Shown here piece by piece: positions 33,101 through 41,800 of a stretch of 64,000 nt of DNA. Position numbers and translations under genes: made by a program. Location: positions 1,736,001 to 1,800,000 of the forward strand of contig JAGUCH010000005.1 in NCBI GenBank assembly GCA_019096065.1, in the 5' to 3' direction. This DNA is from Paracyclopina nana (taxonomy: Eukaryota > Arthropoda > Copepoda > Cyclopoida > Cyclopettidae). The notes beneath the pieces were generated by a model. The model saw only the letters and a list, made by a program, of their open reading frames with translations. It was not told the origin of the DNA and did no database searches. Position 1 is the stretch's first letter. Each line of letters opens with the position of its first letter.

Positions 33101-35141
33101 GTGTGGGAGGCTGAGGTTGCCATGCACCTCCAGGTGCTCCTGCCTGTCGAGGTAGGCCAGTGGCGGAGGCCAATGAAGAGCCTCCAGAAGTGGCCCCAAT
33201 CACCGGTGCTCGAGCAGTAGAGTGACTCCTCAATGGGGGAGTATATTCGGCCACTCTTTTGTGGAGTTGAAATACAGCCTCCGGAAGGCTAAGATCTCTT
33301 GAAGGTATCATCTTGCCCAATCCAGCACCTTGCACAGCGTCTTTAGCGTGGAACCATCGGTTCAAGGCTGCTGACAGCAGAGCACTGCCTTGTTCCAAAT
33401 CAGCCGTACTTCCCCCGAATTCCAGTAGCCTTTCCACCTTGTCCATATAAGACTTCAATGCCTCAGTGGCTCGGGCATACTCGACGAGCAATCCAAGGTC
33501 CTTCACGGAATCTCCAGGAGGATCTTCATCAGGGTCGTCGTCGGGGGGTCCTCCACCCTCACTTCCAGAGGGTTGCTCAGGAGCTCTGGCGTCTTGATTG
33601 GACCGAGCATCTCGACATTCTCTCCTGGAAGAGTTCTTAGATTCTCTCCAGTTGTCACGTGAGTCGCGGTTATTGGCTCCAGAGGAGTTCCCACGATCAC
33701 TTTTCTCCTGGCCGTGAGCAGCAGCGCTAGGGTGCTTGGTGGCATCTGATCCCACATACTCTGATCTCAGATACCTTCCTTTATCATCGATGAAGACTAC
33801 CTCTTTGATGCTATTACCGATGCTCTTGTCCTTCATGGCAGTAGGCCCCACAGGGAGGCCTTTACATGCCTCCGGCGGGGGCTCCTTGGGAACTTTTTCC
33901 GCTGCGGTTTCATCTGCTTCTTCTTCCGCTCTCAATTGTGAGAGGAGGTAAGCTACCTCTGGGTCATCTAAGACTTGGAGGTCATTCTCTACTTGGCGGA
34001 CTTTCTGACAAGCTGCCTCATACACCTTCTTGCCGGACTCCAGGGCGACCTTGGCTTTGGAAGTGATGTCCGGTGACAACTCCATTTTTGCCATCCTGGC
34101 GTTTTCTAAATAATATCCATAATACTTGTGCAACTCTCTGCAGATGTCATCAACCTTATTCCGGATCTTGCAGAGTTGATCGTAATCATTCTTCTTACGC
34201 AAGTCTTGTCTAGCTTCCAAGCACTTCCTGGCTGCAATTTTGGTCAGTTCTTGTACTCGTGCAGCAGTTCTAGGCATCTGACTGGTGGCACTCTTCTTAT
34301 TTTTTGGCTTATGTAGGTTCTTTTGTGAGGGGGATTTCTTGTCAGTGTTGATTCTGATGTTGTCCTCCCTCTCACCGCCGGTGGGAGGGGGATATTGATG
34401 TGATGGGGGACCTTTGGAGGTACCCCATATCAAGGTCTGATCAGTGTGAGACTCTCCGTCGGAGCTTTTCTCTAATGAGGCTGAATGATCTTCATCTCCG
34501 TCCTGCTGCTCGTGCCAGTCTCCGGTTCCAGTTCCAGCAGGAGGTCCGGAGTTTCCAAGGGGAGGAGGGTGCACATCCACCACCAGCTCCTCTGAGGCAC
34601 CTGCTCCTTCCGAGCTACTAGACGAGGTCTGACGTCCTCCAGCACTCATTTCCTCGGGATTGGGCCTTAGCCCCAAAGTCTCGGAGGCTTGAGTGGTTGT
34701 GATGGTAGGCATTGGGGTGCTGGAGTAAGGCAATGGGTTCGGGGTTGGAGACGGAGTGAACCTTCTAGGCAATGACGTGACAAGGTTGGTGAGAGTGGCA
34801 GCCACCGAGACAGCTGTGGCTACTGCCCCTCCAGTGTTGGTAGGCCCAGGCTTGGCCCCCAAGTTGGCAGGTGAGTGTTGAACAGTCATTAATTTCTTGA
34901 CAAGATTGGTTCTCCTTCCTTTCTTACCGACTACCGCTTGGAATGTGCCATCCCGTCGGGGAACGTATCCATGGAAGAGAATCTTGTCCTCTGGGCTAGC
35001 ATCAAGTGGATCGTAATACGACACCCGTTTGGTTCTGCGCGGTGTCACGGGTGTGAACAGCTCCACATAGTCCATGGGTGGAAGATTGAGCTTCCTCCTA
35101 CTCCTTCGAACTGGACTTTCAGTCCTTACTTTCCTTGGCAT
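27120..35141 (-). CDS. Gag-Pol polyprotein of the BEL/Pao element
   Basis: One frame of 2673 residues begins 43 bases inside the 5' LTR. Residues 1-800: low-complexity and coiled-coil N-terminus, then a Pro/Gly-rich region. About 820-1000: BEL-type gag domain (LPKFSGNNILEYFHFKEQF). About 1080-1165: Cys/His knuckles (CPHCKDNHKLFQC, CRHCQSRSHHSC). About 1234: aspartic protease FLDSGSELS. Reverse transcriptase with DISKMFLQFGLHEEDR and the catalytic YVDD at about 1661. RNase H around 1850 (FTDASESGHAA). Integrase: zinc-binding HQRMGHG...CSKC at about 2247, then the D, D, E catalytic core in MDLAGPF, SDHGTNF and NGAAEAAVKSW (about 2323, 2387, 2443). The C-terminal domain is of the kind usual in Pao integrases. 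No stop or frameshift was seen. The gag part is much longer than in most BEL elements. Confidence 0.97.
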   Translation of the reverse strand: MPRKVRTESPVRRSRRKLNLPPMDYVELFTPVTPRRTKRVSYYDPLDASPEDKILFHGYVPRRDGTFQAVVGKKGRRTNLVKKLMTVQHSPANLGAKPGPTNTGGAVATAVSVAATLTNLVTSLPRRFTPSPTPNPLPYSSTPMPTITTTQASETLGLRPNPEEMSAGGRQTSSSSSEGAGASEELVVDVHPPPLGNSGPPAGTGTGDWHEQQDGDEDHSASLEKSSDGESHTDQTLIWGTSKGPPSHQYPPPTGGEREDNIRINTDKKSPSQKNLHKPKNKKSATSQMPRTAARVQELTKIAARKCLEARQDLRKKNDYDQLCKIRNKVDDICRELHKYYGYYLENARMAKMELSPDITSKAKVALESGKKVYEAACQKVRQVENDLQVLDDPEVAYLLSQLRAEEEADETAAEKVPKEPPPEACKGLPVGPTAMKDKSIGNSIKEVVFIDDKGRYLRSEYVGSDATKHPSAAAHGQEKSDRGNSSGANNRDSRDNWRESKNSSRRECRDARSNQDARAPEQPSGSEGGGPPDDDPDEDPPGDSVKDLGLLVEYARATEALKSYMDKVERLLEFGGSTADLEQGSALLSAALNRWFHAKDAVQGAGLGKMIPSRDLSLPEAVFQLHKRVAEYTPPLRSHSTARAPVIGATSGGSSLASATGLPRQAGAPGGAWQPQPPTQGQSSLPGATPGNLHPWGPVAGEFIKPNSRLGSQPSFNPGNCFPSNYINPPPVFRPMATTFGNQAAGWGGQVAPQGVGQAGWGPGTATNPPAGPHIAPPAYLADGQPQPPQYATGMMAPPVASFGSYDGMHYSGYIRGPSVKLDHLELPKFSGNNILEYFHFKEQFKSFVHDNVTLSLQEKWGRLLKQTAGGPAFDLVNGYRKDYSGYLSALAALDDDYGNLARQLQCITSKLKKLPVLDVYKPATVMKARSEVRLMYQQLRLIFGDPIVDAGAYDHFIMDLLRMTKATTNSVRSYLTASRIDVLTQDHFEHWARAQAHQHFEDVSKTDGLVDELAAEDPNPVKPKLPGNARGRFQPRLGLGVGVMEEEFWELPEPDEYIDAFDTGATEQEAAHIFNITSEDPKLFSMCPHCKDNHKLFQCAKFMALRGDQRLQTALAHEACFRCLLGAHKLATCTRAWTCRHCQSRSHHSCLHGAWSMRNVNRAEAKEGPQPQTPSGPSQGLNQLSSAAAGLKSTVKTVGLVQKSPILAFGVLPIKVANPCVPGAWWEVNAFLDSGSELSLITEDLATRLGLQGVASDQILRTIATDTYVPSQLVELRVFSPCMGQHWDISVNTLPRLPSTMKTPPMDQLKQKFKFLTELELPTYKTNNPPQILIGIDQYLLMEATNVVHHKEGEPYVKDTLLGRVVIYSDPDANIINGPRLRQVNFVTGDLLEDPTEACRECGLVTAPPPEELLRKLWELDSVGIVDQPNMEKLFSMNEKRALDIVASSIFIDDNGRIHVKSPWREGEPNFICNVDDVVRSTSRLEKKLKLRQPLAHQKATEELKEWLEQGFVRVLDPEVDIIRFGYFLDWLLVTRKDKPSMPVRPVFDGSREHNGKSLNDALLSGPKLQKDIFYILLNARKHPVLIISDISKMFLQFGLHEEDRKYHRFYWQEQYYEANSVLFGTTSAPFMAAFGVRYLADLHKETYPVAHKVLNESLYVDDVCASLPDLDEAKEAVRQLKELGALGSLPFRKWGSSHPEVLADIPEDCRLVGLSLESEGDPVTKALGMYIDTVADQIVFRAPSYEPYEGLPLTLRIMSKYTPSLYDPLGLLDPVTVVPKLLIQRVVALRPIYKIDWDTCLEMFESRELSDVMEKWKAYVADLARLEAIRIPRPFSRRIGRDNEIHLFTDASESGHAAVSYYVARELGGRSLSTIMCSRKKLASLSENRSMPEKELTSCVIGSRLLDSVRSEFHEVNKFYIWTDSSTALTWISKPAHAWKGWVARRVTDIYQKTKANTWRHVPGSQNPSDKPTRGMTVTELADCDIWIEGPQFLQLEESEWPKMKIEVSDDDLAFDYLKIQADKLTKEQVKRTALKKAKKFFPKDFKAGEITPRVVNFVEAVEAHRRDTTLVVQGCMTERESKAVEDHIVMALAIGMNFVPQHLTPADYVADIWKMCDHECPLDIRRFSHYGKAVRVFAYVLRFVKLTREKLRNRVGPELTEAEAYLAEMKLVVYHQRSAYKEDLDYLYSRREWKKGSKLAPLDPTIGPHGELRHKGRLIASKASWIGKMNLILPPKSLGMLYLQELHQRMGHGLSRTQYLVKAQETVWMTNARKHMESILKKCSKCVRKRLVELPPHMGILPAHAIPLTDLLPFKYVSMDLAGPFVVKCRRSLVERHILIIVCLHIKAIHTEVLENLTADALWRGLERFVARRGCPKHIRSDHGTNFRGVRNRIAADPGYHRFVANLLSLDWDRLRRSATEIGVVSWTFSPPRAPHFNGAAEAAVKSWKKALHRVFRREEATLEEFITAVVKSESLVNSRPLGTIEDYYITPSHFLTSGPPGQLVPSVPISETVDYSKCLAQLDGRIQGLWDVFAGELSLELRRLSKWKNHRKNLEESDVVAVLDKKYYVKRDEWPLGIIEKVKKDVDGVVHRAWVRIIDPYNNRPKCFERGAQWLVPLQWITEQSALDHFLASGPNGAEPLGREPDLLSSDSGWSRLREIANSLNLEQ

Positions 35142-35168
35142 GGGTCACTGGTGAGGCTTTCCCGGCCC

Positions 35169-35182
35169 CACGTTGGGCGCCA
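35169..35182 (-). promoter_or_regulatory. Primer-binding site of the BEL/Pao element
   Basis: TGGCGCCCAACGTG on the minus strand, two bases inside the 5' LTR; identical to the primer site at 13478-13491. Confidence 0.75.
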
Positions 35183-35184
35183 GT

Positions 35185-35429
35185 TGTTCTGACAGGACTT
35201 AATCCTCCAGAGATGATAGTAATAAAGATGATCACGATGAATAAAAATAAGACTTCTTCATAATTCTAGTACGTGTATTATTCTCACATTTTGGCGGTAT
35301 ATATACTGAGATAGAGACAACTGACAGGAGACACAACAGCAGTAATCATAACAGCAATTAAGTACTTTACAAGGTAATTATCACGGTTGCAGGCGCAGCG
35401 TAAAGGGCCGACGGCCACTGGCCATTACA
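35185..35429 (-). repeat. 5' LTR of the BEL/Pao element
   Basis: 245 bp, identical by eye to 23806-24050, with the same TATATATA box. The CATGT target duplication follows at 35430-35434. Confidence 0.96.
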
Positions 35430-38400
35430 CATGTATCGCCAAAAAATGGCCGAAAGCTAGGTCTTAATTATACCAGGTTTTTTGGCTTTTTACTTTACTG
35501 GGTTAACGATTTCATCATCAGGTTGGTAATGTTATTTTTGACGGTTTTGCGATCCCACTTCTAATTAGATATTTTTAAAGCAATTGCAAATTTTTCTTGG
35601 CGCGTTGAGACTGAATTTACCAAATATGCCTTTGCTATGTTTCAGGCTCTCAATAGAATAAATTGTTTCACTTGAAGACGCTGGAAATATATCATATTGG
35701 TTCAATTTTTCCTAATGGTGATGAGAAAATTATTTAGCTAAAACTAGAATAAGAGACAATTACGTTGTCAGCTGCCTACTTCTAATAAAGCGATTTACTT
35801 TACAACTAATTTAGTATGTTTAGGCTAACCCGAGCTGAAACTCTACCCAATAATCATTATCTTTCGAATTAAACTAATTAACTGCGTGGCTAACTAAATT
35901 ACTAATTTGAGGCATCTTCAGTTTTGCTGTTAAAAAGCAGCAATTGGTTTTGCTTTTTTTAAAGGCTAAAAATGAACTGTTTGGGCTTCATTGAAGTTTG
36001 GCAGAAGCCGCAAAGTAGCTATATTCAGGCTTTCCCTTGCGCGGTGAAAGCTTACTAGCTGAAAGTTCGGTCTTTCTGGCTGGTCGCAAGAGTTTTTTTT
36101 TTCTTCTCAAAACAAATGCCAACTCCAGGCTCACAAACTTCAGTAGAACTGCTAATTCCGACAGAAATTGGGATTTTCAAGAGGATTTTACGCAGACGAT
36201 TCTACTGAAATTTGGCCTGTAAAAGGAAGACAACATCTGATAGCAGAGCTGTAGAGAAAACCTGCTTCACTCCAATTTTGTGAGTTTTGCAAAACGGCTG
36301 CATTATGATACAACACTTTAAGGTGGGAACATTGTGCAACATAAAAAGCTGAGATTACTTGTGCTCTTACTCAGCCAGACAAGTTCTCATATCTAGCTGA
36401 GCATATCAACTAATTTCCTGAGGAGAACATAGTTCATCTCTGATCCGAGCATTAATCACAATACAGATACAGCACATCTCGTGCCCTGTTCATGTACGCC
36501 CCATACTCGTTAGGATAATGCGCGATGTAGACTGCAAGTAAAGAATAAAAATTGACTGACTTTAAACACAAAATGAGTCTTTGGCTGATGTAAAAATCAG
36601 GCCAACTTCAAAGTTTCAAACAATTTCATTTTCGGTCTAATTGTGTGCTCAATTTTCAAACTTTAACTTTGATCAAATGTATGGACTCTTTGCAAATAAC
36701 GCTAATTTTAACTTAAGATATAATGTTTGAAAATGGGCATTAAAATGTCAAAAATTAGCAATATTCATCCACGAAATCTCTGTTCGGCCTCCAGCTAAAC
36801 TTGTTGAGAGCTTTTCAGTTACCGAAAAACAACTTTTTCCATTAAGGCAGTATACATGAACTGGGCATTGGAAATTATAATTACTGCTAAGCTATGAGAT
36901 AATGAAAGCATATAATACCAAAAAGAAACATCTAGAATGACTTTATTATGAAACTGTAATAAATCTAAAGACCTCCAAGGCAAAAATATCGATGGAGGTA
37001 TTTGGGTAAAATCTTATACTAGTGATTTAAAAGTTTGGTACATCTTTGTTAAAAGATAAACTACGTCATTCAGCGCTTAATTGAGGCAATTTTCGTCTCT
37101 CTTTACACTGTGTCCCTTGATAAAACAAAGAGAGAGCTGCCAATCTGATAGGATTTCGATCCATCAACAGCAGTTATCTTCTTGGCATTAAGATAAAAAG
37201 AAATTAAAAGGTTCAATGGCCAATTTTTGTGAAAGCTTCCCCATGTGCTTTGTCACGTATCAGAGTACTGTATCTTGGTACAGCTATGAACTGTATTGTG
37301 GTTACATGCACACCTTGCTTATTAATTGTGCAAATTTCACCCAGGAAAGCTCATGGATATAAAATATTTAGCTCTTCGTGCGCCTGAAACGTGAACTACT
37401 TTTTTAGCTGAAAAACTATGGGCAAAATTAAAAAGATACAGTGGATACAAATTATGCGTAATACTTGCTTGTATTTCTGGAAGAACTACGAAAAAGCAAT
37501 CTTTTTTGTTAATTTATTGCTCCCACTAGAAAATTCCTCTTGAGATGCACTCCATTCCGTTATAACGTTGGGAACGCACGAATTCCTTGTATATGCACGT
37601 TTGCTCAAATGCTTCAGAATGATCACTTCCTCGAACTTGACACAGCCTATGAGATAAGATGGCCTCATATGAATAAAAAAACAGAGCTTTACAAAGAAAG
37701 CAAAGCAAAGCCCATTAAAAGAATATTTAATTTGCTAAAAAGACCGAAAAACTAAATCAGCATTTTCCCACGCATACACAAAAGAAAAATCTTGTTCGAT
37801 ATCTCTCAAACACTCGACAGATTAGCAAGGAATCAAGATTCTTAACTATTATTTTCACTTGGTTTCGAATTGCTAGTTTAAAAATATCTCTTTTATTCGC
37901 TTTGCCAAGTTATGGTGAGTGACTTGATCCTTGGAGAATAGGATCTACTCTCAAAGTGAAGAAAAGTTCCAGCTGGAATTGGCATACATAATGGCATTGA
38001 GGTGATTAGGGTTTTTTAGAATCGCGATCCAATTTCGGTGTATGTTTTCAGTCTGAAGCACTCAAAGAATTCCCTTATCAATTTCTCATAAGACTGATGC
38101 GAAATCGGAGCAGACGGAAATTCAAGGATATCTACTGGAAGCTAGAAACGTAGACTAACGAATGCAAAAAAGTATGGATAGAGGATTGAACTGAATTGCA
38201 TTGGCATCGTTTCAGTTGGAGTACAATCGAGAATGAACGACGTAAAGAGATCGTGGATATCTCCTAGGCTGAGCTACTTACAATCAAATTAATCCAATTT
38301 GGGTAAAAAAAAACGACACTCGGATAATTGAGCTATTATTGAAATCACAATTTATTTTTCTAGTACAATATCGTGTTGTGATGGTGAGAGGAGAAAGCAC

Positions 38401-38805
38401 ATCTACGACAACTATCATTGTTATATATCTTTTCATCTCGGATTATATAGTATCTAACAGCGAAGACAGGATGTGCTTAATAATTATAATCATTATTGCC
38501 CCCTTTAAATATAATAAGTGTGCATGAGTTGTTGAGTCGTTTCAAATAGTAAGGTCGTCTCACAGATATATATGCTACACGCGTTATTGGTATATCCCTA
38601 AGTAAGATAATTATATGGAAAATGCTCATAAGATATTCTGCTATAGCAATGCCCAGAAAATGGTCGACATGTAAAGCAATGGTGAGTTATGGCTAAGATT
38701 CGAGCTGACAATGCACGAGCTCAGACAGCAAAATTATTTTCCATTGTACAAGTTAATCTCGGTAAAGCATCTATGTATATGATGTCGTGTATACGGTCGC
38801 AATTA
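35430..38805. other. Spacer between the BEL/Pao element and the XK-related gene
   Basis: AT-rich, no supported exon. Before the retrotransposon inserted, this was the immediate 5' flank of the GPCR, so GPCR 5' UTR exons or promoter may lie here. A diverged dispersed repeat is recognisable at about 36484-36810. Confidence 0.5.
36484..36810 (+). repeat. Diverged dispersed repeat, copy 1
   Basis: Shares a layout with 57130-57449. Both begin CCTGTTCATGTNCGCCCCA, have an A-rich middle, and end CTGTTYGGCC...AGCTNAACTNGTTG. They are clearly related but only partly alignable by eye. Family unknown. Confidence 0.5.
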
Positions 38806-41800
38806 TTATGGCTCTTCAGCAATTTCCGAGCACTTTTTCTCTCTTGGTTGAGTTTGGATCACAACTGGTGGACATTCTTCGTCCTGACTTCGGCTGACTT
38901 TGAGTGGAATGGCTTCATCATTTTGGGCAGCAGCAGAGTCCTCGTCGTCTCTGATTTTGATCACGTTGTCAGCCTTGCCAATTTGGCGGATTTTCTGCAC
39001 CAAAATGCAGGGGAACAGGGTGACAAGAAACACAGGCAAAAAGAGTATAATTAGGCCCAGCACGAAGGTCATGGCCACGAGGCCAAGGCCAAAGGCCAAT
39101 GGCACCAGTAAGACTGAAAAGACACCAGTGCACCTCGAGCAGGACGTGCTCGTGCTCGAGAAGTACTTGTCACCAAACATGTAGCTCAAGCACTTGAAAA
39201 TGGGCCTGAAAAATAGATCATCACATCGGATTAAATTCATTTTTGTGAAGAGTGTAATGAGATCAGATTTGTTGTGGATTCTAAGGCCACAAATCATATT
39301 TTGAACTGAAATAAACACTGAGTAATATGTAATATAATAAGAGGCTCAAAAAGTATCGATCTTTTAACAAAAACTTTGATTCGACACCCAATTTCAGCTT
39401 TCAGTCTTATGACAAAATAAGTCATTCGACCTTAAAAAATTCGACCTTAACCACTGTTCCCTTATCAAAAGAGCATGTCCATCTTTTCTCATTAGCTGCT
39501 TAGTGCGATCAAGTGGCAGGAAACAAGTCCAAATCCATTATCTCCAATACGTGAGAAGGATGTACGTAGCGAAAGCCGTACATGGCTAATGGGCATTTTA
39601 TCTCATCTGAGCAGAGTTGAACTAACTCGTTGTGATGGAAAGTTGATGAAAAATGTTGGATAGCGAGCAAAAGTGTCTTACCTGGGCAGGAAGCAGAGCA
39701 AAAGCTCCCTCTCCTTGAGCTCTCCGCATAAATACATGTTGGAGAAAATGAGACACTTCCAATGGCCGTCCTCAATCTTGGTGATGTAGTCCATGATGAG
39801 CCAGGCCCAGATGTGCAGATAGCGGTAGTAGACACACTTCAAAATGAGCCCAATGAAGGTGAAGCCGAGGAGGACGACACCGAAGCTGAACCTGTTTTCG
39901 TGCAGCTCCTTCACGTTGGAGTTGAGAGCAATAACCAGCAACGTCACATTCTCCACGACAAAGATCAAGTCGAAGATGAGCTGACGCACCTGAAAATATG
40001 TGACATTCAGCAAAAATCATGAATGTAGTTGTGAGCCTTTTCAAAATTGTAAAATATCGTAAAAACGAGCTGCTTTTCAAAAAGAAAAAGAAAAAAATGG
40101 TTACTTAATTTAAAAATGATTTTGTGGCATAGAGCATAACTTGGTATTGGTTGTTGAGCTACATAAAGAGAAACAGTCGTAAAAATCAGGTGCTTGAATG
40201 GGTGAGCATAAATTAAAAATTGAGTCCTTCAAAGGGGGAAAAGCTCAACATGTAGAAAGTACACAAGGGAAAAGTCACCTTTTGCTATGCTAAACTTTTA
40301 CGAAAAATCACAATGCAAAAAAGAAGCGCTCGTCTAGGCAAGAAGTACATTTTTCAATACAGGACATGACTTTCAATATCCAATAGATAATCCAATAGTA
40401 ATGGGTAAATGGAATTCGAGCCGTGCTGCTTACCAAGGTTGACACATGCTGCAGGGGCTTGGTGAATGGGATCAGCAAAGGGTCCATTCTGATCCAATTG
40501 TGGATGTAAATGTTGGCCAGCCCGTTGCCAACCATGTAATGGAAGAAGCTGAGGTTCAAAAAGCCCCCTTTCTGCCAGTAGATTTTGGCATCCGAGAAGA
40601 TGAAGTGCAGAATGGACATGACAAGGATGTGGACGCCCAGAAAGATGAGCACGGGGAAATACATGCCGGGCCCGAAGGAGTAGGAAAAGAGGACTAGAAT
40701 GAAGAGTCTCCCCAGGATTTGGAAGAGGACCGACAGAAACAGGACCGATCTGTAGAAGAGCGCGGCCAAATCTTTGTCCAAAGCTCCACGTTTGAGGGTG
40801 GCATGGTACGAGGTGAAGCACCAGGCCAAGCTCAAAATTGACGTGATGATCGAGAGCGTCTGGTCGGGCTTCAAGATGGGGAAGTTGAGGTTCTCGTTTT
40901 TGCACATGGTGAAAATACGCAGGCTGAACGTGGGAGCTGTCATTGTGCGTACGAGCACGGGAAATATGATGTATAGCTGAATGGTGGGCTGAAAGCTGGA
41001 TTCCAGACTGACTTCCATAACCCTGCAACATTAATGCAATTTTTAAGGCACTCATCCAATTAGGGTAAGTACACGACAAATATGTCAAATGAGCCAATTA
41101 GCAACCAAACGCAAAAGCTTTGTGACAGCTGAATATCAATTTCACGCTAGCTACGCAATGAGACAAGTGAACAATTAGATGGACGTGTATCGTACCTTGC
41201 TGTACTCCAGAGGACTTCAGAGGCCTCGATTTTTCGCTCACGAGCGGCCTTCTGCTCGCCTTTGGCAAGATAGTACTTCCCATCGTTGTAGTACTTGATG
41301 AAGAGCACTGCTATAGGCCAGAACAAGAAGCAGGAGACGAATGACACAAAGTAGAATATGGCTTTGAGATAGCACTTGAGCAACGGCACAAATCCTTCGC
41401 ATTTGGACATCTCCCTAACAATGTCCTTGCCCTGAACCACCAAAGTATGGTAATGCCTGCCAAGAAATTCAGACATCAAATATGATAAATACAGATTTTC
41501 TAATGCTGCTACAAACCTCGAAGTGAAGAACTCGTAGATGAAAAAGGGCCAGGGCACGAGGAGGAAAAAGAGGGTATAGCCAAACTTGGATTCTGCCGAC
41601 AGTGCAGTGGGAAAACAATGGATGCTGATGAGCTCTTCGGCTGTGATGTTGTCACAAATGGGCGCCTCGTAGGCCTCTCCAGTTTGAGGCTCCAGGGTGT
41701 CACCTCCGCACGTCACGTTTGAGTTTGATGCAAGCTCACCTAGCATGAAAAAATGATTACCATCTTGGTAAGGAAAAGCCAAAATTAGCCCACTCACCAA

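Larger units (their letters stand above)
23806..35429 (-). mobile_element. Complete BEL/Pao LTR retrotransposon
   Basis: An 11.6-kb element in minus orientation. The LTRs are 245 bp each (23806-24050 is the 3' LTR, 35185-35429 the 5' LTR) and by eye identical. CATGT is duplicated at 23801-23805 and 35430-35434. A primer-binding site adjoins the 5' LTR. One uninterrupted gag-pol frame and a second long frame fill the interior. Protease, reverse transcriptase, RNase H and integrase motifs are in BEL/Pao order and all intact, so the insertion is recent and the element may be autonomous. Confidence 0.97.
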
